Source: Clostridiales bacterium
GTDB lineage: Bacteria > Bacillota > Clostridia > Christensenellales > Aristaeellaceae
Assembly: GCA_012837525.1 (NCBI GenBank)
Contig: DUQZ01000013.1
Span: 1 to 64,000 of the forward strand
DNA: 64,000 nucleotides
Direction: 5' to 3'
Positions 18,302 through 25,517 of this stretch are shown here, piece after piece. A model generated the notes under the pieces. That model did not search any database. It was not told the origin of the DNA and was given only the letters and a program-made list of their open reading frames with translations. Position 1 is the first letter of the stretch; every line of letters starts with the position of its first letter. A program made the position numbers and the translations under genes.

Positions 18302-19101
18302 TCTCTTGCCTCCGGGTTGAAGATATGGTCATTGGCGTCGGGCTGCCACAGCCACTCGTACCCAGGGTCATCAATGCGGGTCTTGCGCCAGGGCTCTCCA
18401 TCCAGGTGGCGGATGCCCCACACATAGCACTGGCAGTAGCCAGGCGCGGAGGTTTGGGAGTGGAAGCCGTCCAGGATGACCGTTAAGCCGTTGTGGCGGG
18501 AGGTATGCACCTCCCCGTTGGCAAAGCTGGCGCCAAAGCCGTTGGGGTAGTCAAAGCGGTGGAAATACACCTCCGGCTGCGGATGGTGGTGGGGCGGGTA
18601 GCTGGACCATTTGCCGGGGAAGTTGAGCACCTCGCCCAACACCATGTTGCTATAGGGCGCGGATTCATAATCATAAAAGGTTTTGATGTTGCGGCGCATC
18701 GCCCCCAGCAGCTCGCCCTTGTTGCCCGCTTCCTGCACCATGACATCCTTTGGCGTAAACAGCCTGGGCTCGTAGTCCCGCTTGTTGTGCGCGGCCTGGT
18801 GGTACAGTTCCGCGTGCGTAAGCGCCTTGACCTTGACCGGTGTGCCCTTTGGCACCAGCAGGCAATAGCCTTCATCCACAAAGGGGTTCTTACGCTGGGC
18901 GGTTTGATGCCGCTCCCCCCAGAAAAATTCCACCTGCCCTTCGAACAAAAGCAGCGACACTTCCTTGTCCGCCTCCAGGCAGGACCATTCCTGCCCGGGT
19001 TCCAACACCAATAACCCCACATCCATGTTGACCTCGGGGTTGTTTTCACAGGTGAGGTAGGCGTTGTAGCCGGGCTTGATTTGAGGTTGCAGATAGGCCA
19101 C
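18298..19101 (-). CDS. iolB: 5-deoxy-glucuronate isomerase
   Basis: Cupin-type isomerase that converts 5-deoxy-D-glucuronate to 2-deoxy-5-keto-D-gluconate (DKG). The 267-residue length matches IolB. The metal-binding region P-P-H-H-H-P-Q-P-E-V-Y is visible, followed by F-H-R-F-D-Y-P-N-G-F-G. Start is GTG 19101, five bases after AAGGAGG; the longer upstream frame runs inside iolE. It begins 10 bases after the iolE stop and overlaps iolD. Its product is the branch point: the usual DKG kinase and aldolase are missing from the operon. Confidence 0.92.
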   Translation of the reverse strand: MAYLQPQIKPGYNAYLTCENNPEVNMDVGLLVLEPGQEWSCLEADKEVSLLLFEGQVEFFWGERHQTAQRKNPFVDEGYCLLVPKGTPVKVKALTHAELYHQAAHNKRDYEPRLFTPKDVMVQEAGNKGELLGAMRRNIKTFYDYESAPYSNMVLGEVLNFPGKWSSYPPHHHPQPEVYFHRFDYPNGFGASFANGEVHTSRHNGLTVILDGFHSQTSAPGYCQCYVWGIRHLDGEPWRKTRIDDPGYEWLWQPDANDHIFNPEARE

Positions 19102-19111
19102 GTCGTCCTCC

Positions 19112-20011
19112 TTACAAGCCCGCGTGCTCGCGGATAAAGCGGCGCGCCTTGATGGCGTACTCAAGCGGGTTGGCACGTGCGGGGTCCTGCTCGGCCTCTA
19201 CCAGCAGCCAGCCCTCATAGCCGGCCTTGGACAGTTTTTCAAAGATGGGGTCAAAATCCACACAGCCATCGCCCGGCACGGTGAAAGCGCCTTTGCGCAC
19301 GGCCTTCAAAAAGCTCCAGCCTTCGGGCTTCACCCTGTTCACCACCGCGCGGCGCATGTCCTTTAAGTGCACATGGCCCACCCGGTCGGCGTATTTTTCA
19401 AGCATGGTCAGCGGGCTTTCACCGGCGAAGGTAAAATGGCCCGTATCATAGCACAGCCAGACATAAGCCGGGTCGGTATTGGCCAGCATCCGATCGGTCT
19501 CCTCCGCGGTTTGCACTACGGTGCCCATGTGGTGGTGGAAGCACAGCTTAAAGCCACGCTCCTTCGCCGCCTTGCCCAGCTTGTTGAGCCCTTCGCAGAA
19601 GGTGTCCCACTCCGCATCCGTCATCACATGCTTGGCGTCGCCCAAAACAGGGGTATCCACCTGCCCCTGGATGGAGTAGCTTTGCTCGGACACGTTGATC
19701 CGGTTGGCGCCCACAGCGGCCAGGAAATCCAGCTCCTTCAAAAACTCCGCCTCTACCTCTTCATAAGGCTTGGTCAGCAGAAAGCTTGAAAACCAGCGCG
19801 AGGCTACGCGCATGCCGCGCAGGTCCAGCTCCCGCTTGAGCTCCCCGGGGTCTGTTGGGTACTTGTTGCCGATCTCCGTGCCGGTGAAGCCGGCCAGCGC
19901 CATTTCGCTGACGGTCTGGCGGAAGGTGTTCTCCGCCCCCAATTCGGGCATGTCGTCATTGCACCAGCCGATGGGCGCGATGCCCAGAAATACCTTTTCC
20001 TGATTGAACAA
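19112..20011 (-). CDS. iolE: Inosose dehydratase
   Basis: Dehydrates 2-keto-myo-inositol to 3D-(3,5/4)-trihydroxycyclohexane-1,2-dione. The 299-residue protein is a xylose-isomerase-like TIM barrel with the N-terminal G-I-A-P-I-G-W-C-N-D-D-M typical of IolE, and metal-site residues in C-F-H-H-H-M-G, C-Y-D-T-G-H and H-V-H-L-K-D. The best start is TTG 20011, preceded by AAGGAGG and aligned with the family N-terminus; no ATG fits. It lies 16 bases after the permease gene and 10 bases before iolB. Confidence 0.92.
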   Translation of the reverse strand: MFNQEKVFLGIAPIGWCNDDMPELGAENTFRQTVSEMALAGFTGTEIGNKYPTDPGELKRELDLRGMRVASRWFSSFLLTKPYEEVEAEFLKELDFLAAVGANRINVSEQSYSIQGQVDTPVLGDAKHVMTDAEWDTFCEGLNKLGKAAKERGFKLCFHHHMGTVVQTAEETDRMLANTDPAYVWLCYDTGHFTFAGESPLTMLEKYADRVGHVHLKDMRRAVVNRVKPEGWSFLKAVRKGAFTVPGDGCVDFDPIFEKLSKAGYEGWLLVEAEQDPARANPLEYAIKARRFIREHAGL

Positions 20012-20027
20012 GTGTTTGTCCTCCTTG

Positions 20028-21065
20028 TTATAGTGTCGCGAGTTTGCGAGCGCGGGCTTCCACCTTGCCGCGGGTGACGTCAATGGTGACCGCCAGGATG
20101 ATGACGGAGCCAATGACGATGTACTGGATGTCGTTGCCGGCGCTGAACAGGTTGAGCCCGTTGCGGATGGTGGAAATCAGCAGCGCGCCCAGCATGGTGC
20201 CCCAGATGGTGCCCTTGCCGCCGCGGAAGGATGCCCCGCCGATGATGCAGGCGGCGATGGCGTCGGTATCATAGGTGGCGGCAGAGGCCGTGTTGGCGGT
20301 GTTCAGCCGCCCGGCCAGCACCACACCCGCGATGCCGCACATCAAGCCCGAGATGGTGTACACCACCGTGAGCACGTTTTTGGAGCGGATGCCCGACATC
20401 CTGGCGGCCTCCGGGTTGCCGCCCACGCAGTAAATTTGCCGGCCAAGAGCAGTATGGTTGAGAAACACATGAAACGCAAGGTATACCAGCAGCACCAGAA
20501 TAAAGCTGGCCGGGAAGCCCTCCAGCAGCTTGACGCCAAAGATGTTGACATCAAAAGTGCTGCGCCCAATCCACAGCACATCGTCAATGCCCTTGTTTGT
20601 AAAGCCGATGGTCTTGGATGATGTGATCAAAAGGGCTAAGCCCCACAAGACATTTTTCATCCCCAGGGTGGAGACAAAGGGGTGCGGCAAGTCCAGCCTG
20701 GTGAGCAGCGTGCCGTTCATGAAGCCCGCGAAAGTGGATACCAAAATCGCCGCGGGGATTAAAATCCACGCGCTGGTGATGCCAAAGTTTTGCATCAGCA
20801 CGCCGATGGTGCAGGTGGCCAGAATGGCGTTGTAGCCCACGGACAAATCAATGCCGGCGGTTATGAGCGCCAGCAGCATCCCGCTGCCGATTAAGCAGTT
20901 GACCGCGGTTTGCTTTAAAATGTTCATCTGGTTGGCCATGCTGATGAAGCGGCCCGGACGGGTGAAGGCGAAGATGACATACAGCAGCGCCAACACCATC
21001 AACGGGCCCAGTTTCATGAGCAGATCACCCAGGTTGCTTTTTTTCTTGGCAATGGGCTGTGTCAT
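20028..21065 (-). CDS. Sugar ABC transporter permease (RbsC-like)
   Basis: Membrane subunit of a monosaccharide importer of the ribose/xylose/inositol class. The 345-residue protein has about ten hydrophobic segments and the conserved run L-I-T-A-G-I-D-L-S-V-G near residue 70, plus a G-x-x-x-A-A-C-I-I-G-G loop typical of RbsC. Start ATG 21065 overlaps the ATPase stop by 4 bases (ATGA). With the ATPase and binding protein upstream and inositol genes directly downstream, myo-inositol is the likely substrate. Confidence 0.88.
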   Translation of the reverse strand: MTQPIAKKKSNLGDLLMKLGPLMVLALLYVIFAFTRPGRFISMANQMNILKQTAVNCLIGSGMLLALITAGIDLSVGYNAILATCTIGVLMQNFGITSAWILIPAAILVSTFAGFMNGTLLTRLDLPHPFVSTLGMKNVLWGLALLITSSKTIGFTNKGIDDVLWIGRSTFDVNIFGVKLLEGFPASFILVLLVYLAFHVFLNHTALGRQIYCVGGNPEAARMSGIRSKNVLTVVYTISGLMCGIAGVVLAGRLNTANTASAATYDTDAIAACIIGGASFRGGKGTIWGTMLGALLISTIRNGLNLFSAGNDIQYIVIGSVIILAVTIDVTRGKVEARARKLATL

Positions 21066-22567
21066 GCGATTTCTCCTCCCCAGGCTGCTTTCATAATATC
21101 ATGCTGGTTAAAATGGTCACTGTCCCGCGCGATCTCCGCCATCACGCGGCCTTCGCGCATCACGATCACCCGGTCCGCCATGCCCAGCACCTCCGGCAGT
21201 TCGGAGGACACCATAATCAGGCACTTGCCCTCCTTGACCAGGCGGTTCATCACGTTGTAGACCTCGATCTTGGCGCCCACATCAATGCCGCGGGTGGGCT
21301 CATCAAAAATAAAAATATCCGCGTCGCAATTGGTCCATTTGCCGATGACAACCTTTTGCTGGTTGCCGCCGGACAACTGCACCACCACCTCGTTGATGCT
21401 GGGGGTTTTGATGCGCAGAGTGCGCACGTTGTCCTCGCTCACCTGGCGGATGTGGTGATGGTTCAAAAGTGGCCCGCGGCGGTATTTCTTCATGTTGGCC
21501 ATGGTGAGGTTTTGCCGCACAGGCAGGGACAGCACCAGGCCCTGGCCCTTGCGGTCCTCGGTCAAAAAGGCGATGCCCCGGCGGATGGCCTCCCCCGGGT
21601 TTTTGATGTTGACCTTCTCGCCCTTGATGTACAAGTCCCCGCTGTCCAGCTTGTCCGCGCCAAACACAGCGCGCATGGTCTCGGTGCGGCCGGCGCCCAC
21701 CAGGCCCGCGAAGGCCAGCACCTCGCCGCTGTAGGCTTCAAAGCTGACATCCCGGAGCACCCCTGCCTGGTTGAGCCCAACGGCTTTCAAGTAGCAGCTG
21801 CCCTTCACCCCGAATTCCTTGGGGTACTGGTTGTCCAGGCTGCGGCCGACCATGCCCTGGATCAGTTTGTCCTCATCAAGGTTTGTGATGTCGTCCGTCA
21901 ATACATGCTCCCCGTCCCGCATCACGGTGACGCGGTCGCACAATTCAAACAGCTCATCCAGTTTGTGGGAGACGAACAGGATGGCGATGCCGCGGTCCCT
22001 AAGCCTGCGCACCGTATCCATCAGGTGCTTGACCTCCTGCTCGCCCAGGGAGCTGGTGGGCTCGTCCATGATGATCAGCCGGGCGTCCTGGGTGACCGCC
22101 TTGGCGATCTCCACCATCTGCTGCAGGCCGATGCCCAGCTTGCCGCACTCCATTTTGGTATTGATTTCCGCGTGGCCCAGGGTGCTCAGCGCCTCGTGGG
22201 CGATGCGGTGCATCTGGGGGTAATCCAACAGCCCAAAGCGGTTTGTCGGCCTGCGGCCCATGAACACATTGTCCACCACGGGTAGCATGGGGACGATGTT
22301 CAGCTCCTGATAGACACAGGCGATGCCCGCTTCCATGGCCTGAACCGGGTTGCGGAAATTGACGCGCGCCCCATCTACATAGATTTCGCCTTCCTCAGGG
22401 ATATGAATGCCTGTGAGCACCTTGATCAAGGTGGACTTGCCCGCCCCGTTTTCCCCAACCAGGCCATGGATTTCGCCGGGCTTGATCTGGATGTGCATGT
22501 CGCGCATCGCCACCACACCCGGGAACTTCTTGGTTACGTGTTTAAGCTCTACTACATATTCGGCCAT
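21062..22567 (-). CDS. Sugar ABC transporter ATP-binding protein (RbsA-like)
   Basis: Energises the importer. At 501 residues it contains two fused nucleotide-binding domains, as in RbsA/MglA. The first has Walker A G-E-N-G-A-G-K-S-T and a Walker B ending I-I-M-D-E-P. The second has a degenerate Walker A (G-L-V-G-A-G-R-T-E), a clear signature L-S-G-G-N-Q-Q-K and Walker B I-F-D-E-P. The weak second P-loop is normal for this subfamily. Start is ATG 22567. A strong hairpin (22618-22648) separates it from the binding-protein gene and may lower its expression. Confidence 0.9.
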   Translation of the reverse strand: MAEYVVELKHVTKKFPGVVAMRDMHIQIKPGEIHGLVGENGAGKSTLIKVLTGIHIPEEGEIYVDGARVNFRNPVQAMEAGIACVYQELNIVPMLPVVDNVFMGRRPTNRFGLLDYPQMHRIAHEALSTLGHAEINTKMECGKLGIGLQQMVEIAKAVTQDARLIIMDEPTSSLGEQEVKHLMDTVRRLRDRGIAILFVSHKLDELFELCDRVTVMRDGEHVLTDDITNLDEDKLIQGMVGRSLDNQYPKEFGVKGSCYLKAVGLNQAGVLRDVSFEAYSGEVLAFAGLVGAGRTETMRAVFGADKLDSGDLYIKGEKVNIKNPGEAIRRGIAFLTEDRKGQGLVLSLPVRQNLTMANMKKYRRGPLLNHHHIRQVSEDNVRTLRIKTPSINEVVVQLSGGNQQKVVIGKWTNCDADIFIFDEPTRGIDVGAKIEVYNVMNRLVKEGKCLIMVSSELPEVLGMADRVIVMREGRVMAEIARDSDHFNQHDIMKAAWGGEIA

Positions 22568-22617
22568 CCATTTACCTCAACCGTCATTTGCAGGCCTTTC
22601 ACAATGTGTCTAAAACG

Positions 22618-22648
22618 CCGGCAAGAGCCCTATGTGGGCTCTTGCCGG
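22618..22648 (-). terminator. Intercistronic hairpin between binding-protein and ATPase genes
   Basis: A perfect 13-bp stem (22618-22630 / 22636-22648) with a 5-nt loop. On the minus strand only GTTTTA follows closely, so it is a weak terminator or an mRNA-stabilising hairpin rather than a full stop. On the plus strand it is followed by a T5 run. It could keep the binding protein more abundant than the membrane subunits. Confidence 0.6.
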
Positions 22649-22658
22649 TTTTTGTCAC

Positions 22659-23579
22659 TTATTTAGCCAGGTATTCTTCGAAATTGTCCTTGTTGATGAT
22701 GACTGTATCAACCACCACGTTGTCTTCCACCGCCTCGCCCTTTAAGGCCTTCAGCGCGGTTTCAACGGACAGGTAGCCCATCAGTTTGGGCTGCTGGGCA
22801 ACGGTACCGGCCAGGTCGCCGGACGCGATCAGTTCCACAGCGGACTGGTTGCCGTCAAAGCCCATGATGGTGACGCCTTCGCGGCCAGCCGCCTTCACAG
22901 CGTTGAGCGCGCCGATGGCAGTGTCGTCGTTGTGGCACAGCACCAGGTTGATCTCCGGGTTGGCGACCAGCTGGTCTTCCATGACCTTGGTGGCGCCGTC
23001 GGTGGTGTTATTGCCGGACAGCATGGCTACGGCTTCCAGGCCGGCCTCTGCCAGCGCCTGCTCGTAACCGGCCTTGCGCAGGTTGGAGGTGTTGTCGCCT
23101 TCCTGGCCGTAGATGATGAGGGCTTTGGTGTTTTCTTTCCCGACCAGTTCAATGCCGTACACACCGCCAGAGTGGGCCGCGACCTGGTTGGAGGTGCCAA
23201 CGAAGGACACCTTCTTCTCATAGGGCGCGTCGGTATCACAGAAGATGACCAGGCCTTCGTAGCCTGTGTTGTTGATGGCGCCGATGACGGCGTCGCCGTC
23301 CAGAGGCGCGATGATGATGGCGTCCGGTTTGGCTGCCATCTGGGTTTCCAGCTGCTGCACCTGCTCGGCGATTTCGGTTTCCGCGGCAGGGCCTTGCACA
23401 TCGATGGTCAGCCCGAATTCGGCCGCTGCCTCATCGATGCCGCTTTTCACCGTCTGCCAGTATTCACTGGAGAGGGTCTTCAGGTTGACAACGATGGTGT
23501 AGTTTGGCGTTTCCGCCAGGACAGTCGTCAGGGAAAGAAGGAGGGCGAAGGTCAACAGGGTTGCCAAGAGTTTCCGCAT
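22659..23579 (-). CDS. Sugar ABC transporter substrate-binding protein, likely inositol
   Basis: Periplasmic-binding-protein type (RbsB/Peripla_BP_4 fold) that captures the sugar outside the membrane. The 306-residue product has a signal peptide (residues 1-22, M-R-K-L-L then a leucine-rich core, cleavage near V-L-A-E). No lipobox cysteine is present, which is unusual for a Gram-positive binding protein. The mature part shows P-D-A-I-I-I-A-P-L-D-G, C-H-N-D-D-T-A-I-G-A and M-G-F-D-G-N, typical of the fold. Start ATG 23579 has CAGGAGG. It is the first gene of the operon, with a promoter at 23676-23702. Confidence 0.87.
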   Translation of the reverse strand: MRKLLATLLTFALLLSLTTVLAETPNYTIVVNLKTLSSEYWQTVKSGIDEAAAEFGLTIDVQGPAAETEIAEQVQQLETQMAAKPDAIIIAPLDGDAVIGAINNTGYEGLVIFCDTDAPYEKKVSFVGTSNQVAAHSGGVYGIELVGKENTKALIIYGQEGDNTSNLRKAGYEQALAEAGLEAVAMLSGNNTTDGATKVMEDQLVANPEINLVLCHNDDTAIGALNAVKAAGREGVTIMGFDGNQSAVELIASGDLAGTVAQQPKLMGYLSVETALKALKGEAVEDNVVVDTVIINKDNFEEYLAK

Positions 23580-23642
23580 TGGTAATACCTCCTGATATAT
23601 TATTGTGTGGAATGTCTCCACATCAACATCTTTGTCCGTCTC

Positions 23643-23662
23643 GTCTGATGATTCACTCAGAC
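23643..23662 (-). promoter_or_regulatory. Candidate operator downstream of the inositol promoter
   Basis: Inverted repeat GTCTGA / TCAGAC separated by 8 bases, placed just after the predicted transcription start of the operon. Position suits a repressor site. No regulator gene is adjacent, so the factor is unknown. Confidence 0.35.
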
Positions 23663-23675
23663 CGCTGTCATCTAT

Positions 23676-23702
23676 GCTATAACGAATCAAGGGGTCTGTC
23701 AA
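23676..23702 (-). promoter_or_regulatory. Promoter of the inositol operon
   Basis: Minus strand TTGACA at 23697-23702 and TATAGC at 23676-23681 with a 15-bp spacer; TAGCAT two bases downstream would give 17. It lies about 100 bases before the first gene. Confidence 0.55.
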
Positions 23703-23730
23703 GGCGAACCACGCCTTGAATACAGGGTGC

Positions 23731-23761
23731 AAAAAACCCAGAAACACTTGTGGTTTCTGGG
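23731..23761 (-). terminator. Terminator of prfC
   Basis: A 9-bp stem CCCAGAAAC (23737-23745) with GTTTCTGGG (23753-23761). On the minus strand TTTTTT follows; T5 follows on the plus strand too. Confidence 0.75.
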
Positions 23762-23802
23762 TTTTTGGGATTGTGGTTTGATACAGGGCTGTGTGAAATC
23801 TC

Positions 23803-25404
23803 TCAGGCCTCAAACTCCTCCATAGGTTCGATTTCGTTGAGGATGAGCCCGGGGTTTTTCTCCTCCGCCAGACGGATGGACCAGTCGTTTTCAAAAAAGA
23901 GCACGGGTTTGCCCTGGGCGTCCACGCCGCGCGCGGTGCTGGAGGTCAAGGCCAGGCGATCCACCGGGACTGGCGTTTCGACCACCCAGCGCACAAAACG
24001 CCAGGGCAGCATGTCCATTAACAGCTCAGTGCCGTATTCGTGCTTTAGGCGGTGGGAGAGGACATCAAACTGCAGCACGCCCACCACGCCCACGATGCTT
24101 TGCTCCAGGCCGATCTCGTCCCGGGTAAAGGTCTGGATGGCGCCCTCGTTGCTCAATTGCATGATGCCCTTTAAAAACTGCTTGCGCTTCATGCTGTCAA
24201 AGGGGCGCACGCGGGCAAAATGCTCCGGCGCGAACACGGGGATGCGCGCGAAGTGCAGGTCCTTTTGCTGGCTGATGGTGTCGCCCAGGCGGTAGATGCC
24301 CGGGTCAAACAGGCCGATGATGTCACCGGGATAGGCGGTTTCCACAATGGCGCGCTCATCCGCCATGAACTGCTGGGGCGCCTTTAGTTGAATCTGCTTG
24401 TTCTGGCCGGAGTGCCAGGCGCTCATGTCGCGCTTGAACACGCCGGAGACGACGCGCACAAAGGCCAGGCGGTCGCGGTGCGCCGGGTTCATGTTGGCCT
24501 GGATTTTAAAGACAAAGCCGGAAAAATCCGGGTTTTCGGGCGTAATCATGCCCTGGTCGCTCGCGCGGGGCGTGGGCGGCAGGGTGTAGTTTAAAAAGCG
24601 GTTGAGGAAGGGCTCCACCCCAAAGTTGGTGATGGCTGAGCCAAAGAACATGGGGGTCAGTTCGCCTCTGCGGATAGCGTCCAGATCAAAGGAGTCGCCG
24701 GCTTCGTCCAGCAGCTCGACCTCCTCTTTAAGGCGGTTGATGTAGTGCCCGGCCAGCATGCCGGGGAGGGCAGGGTCTGACAGGGCGATCTCCGTCTTCA
24801 CCGCCTTGGTCTTGCCGTGGTCGCCGGAGAAATACAGTTCCACCGTCTTGGTATCGCGGTGGTAGACGCCCTGGAAATCCCCATCCACGCCAATGGGCCA
24901 GTTGACCGGGCAGGCGCGGATGCCCAGCACCTGTTCCAGCTCCTCCATGAGGGCAAAGGGATCCTTAGCCGCGCGGTCCATCTTGTTGACAAAGGTAAAG
25001 ATGGGGATGCCGCGCATGCGGCACACCTTGAACAGCTTGCGCGTCTGCTCCTCCACGCCGCGGGAGGCGTCCAGCAGCATGACCGCGCTGTCCGCCGCCA
25101 CCAGCACGCGGTAGGTGTCCTCGGAGAAATCCTGGTGCCCAGGCGTGTCCAGGATGTTGATGTGGTAGCCGTAAAAATTAAACTGCATGGCAGAGGAGGT
25201 GACCGAGATGCCGCGCTGCTTTTCAATCTCCATCCAGTCAGAAGTGGCATGGGCCGCGGCCTTGCGCGCCTTGACGCTGCCCGCCTGGCGGATCGCCCCG
25301 CCGTAGAGCAGCAGCTTCTCCGTCAGCGTGGTCTTGCCCGCGTCCGGGTGGCTGATGATGGCGAATGTGCGCCGCCGCGCGATTTCCTTTAGCCGCTCGT
25401 CCAT
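23803..25404 (-). CDS. prfC: Peptide chain release factor 3
   Basis: GTPase that recycles release factors RF1 and RF2 from the ribosome after termination. The 533-residue product has the RF3-type G domain: S-H-P-D-A-G-K-T-T (G1), D-T-P-G-H-Q-D-F-S (G3), N-K-M-D-R (G4), followed by the RF3-specific P-I-G-V-D-G-D-F-Q-G-V and the C-terminal G-V-V-G-V-L-Q-F-D-V. Start ATG 25404 follows GGAGGG; the frame extends to 25431 without a better site. A near-perfect promoter is at 25441-25469, so it is transcribed alone. Confidence 0.95.
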   Translation of the reverse strand: MDERLKEIARRRTFAIISHPDAGKTTLTEKLLLYGGAIRQAGSVKARKAAAHATSDWMEIEKQRGISVTSSAMQFNFYGYHINILDTPGHQDFSEDTYRVLVAADSAVMLLDASRGVEEQTRKLFKVCRMRGIPIFTFVNKMDRAAKDPFALMEELEQVLGIRACPVNWPIGVDGDFQGVYHRDTKTVELYFSGDHGKTKAVKTEIALSDPALPGMLAGHYINRLKEEVELLDEAGDSFDLDAIRRGELTPMFFGSAITNFGVEPFLNRFLNYTLPPTPRASDQGMITPENPDFSGFVFKIQANMNPAHRDRLAFVRVVSGVFKRDMSAWHSGQNKQIQLKAPQQFMADERAIVETAYPGDIIGLFDPGIYRLGDTISQQKDLHFARIPVFAPEHFARVRPFDSMKRKQFLKGIMQLSNEGAIQTFTRDEIGLEQSIVGVVGVLQFDVLSHRLKHEYGTELLMDMLPWRFVRWVVETPVPVDRLALTSSTARGVDAQGKPVLFFENDWSIRLAEEKNPGLILNEIEPMEEFEA

Positions 25405-25440
25405 GTTCCCTCCAAAAGCGCATTTGATCAATGAAACTGG

Positions 25441-25469
25441 ATTATAAATTTGTCATACCATCTTGTCAA
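25441..25469 (-). promoter_or_regulatory. Consensus promoter of prfC
   Basis: Minus strand TTGACA, 17-bp spacer, TATAAT: full match in both hexamers, about 35 bases before ATG. Confidence 0.8.
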
Positions 25470-25470
25470 T

Positions 25471-25500
25471 CAAAAACGCCCCGGACATCAGCCCGGGGCG
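25471..25500 (-). terminator. Terminator of the VanY-like gene
   Basis: An 8-bp GC stem CGCCCCGG (25477-25484) with CCGGGGCG (25493-25500); TTTTTG follows on the minus strand. It partly abuts the prfC promoter. Confidence 0.75.
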
Positions 25501-25517
25501 CGGTATATGCCTAGGTT

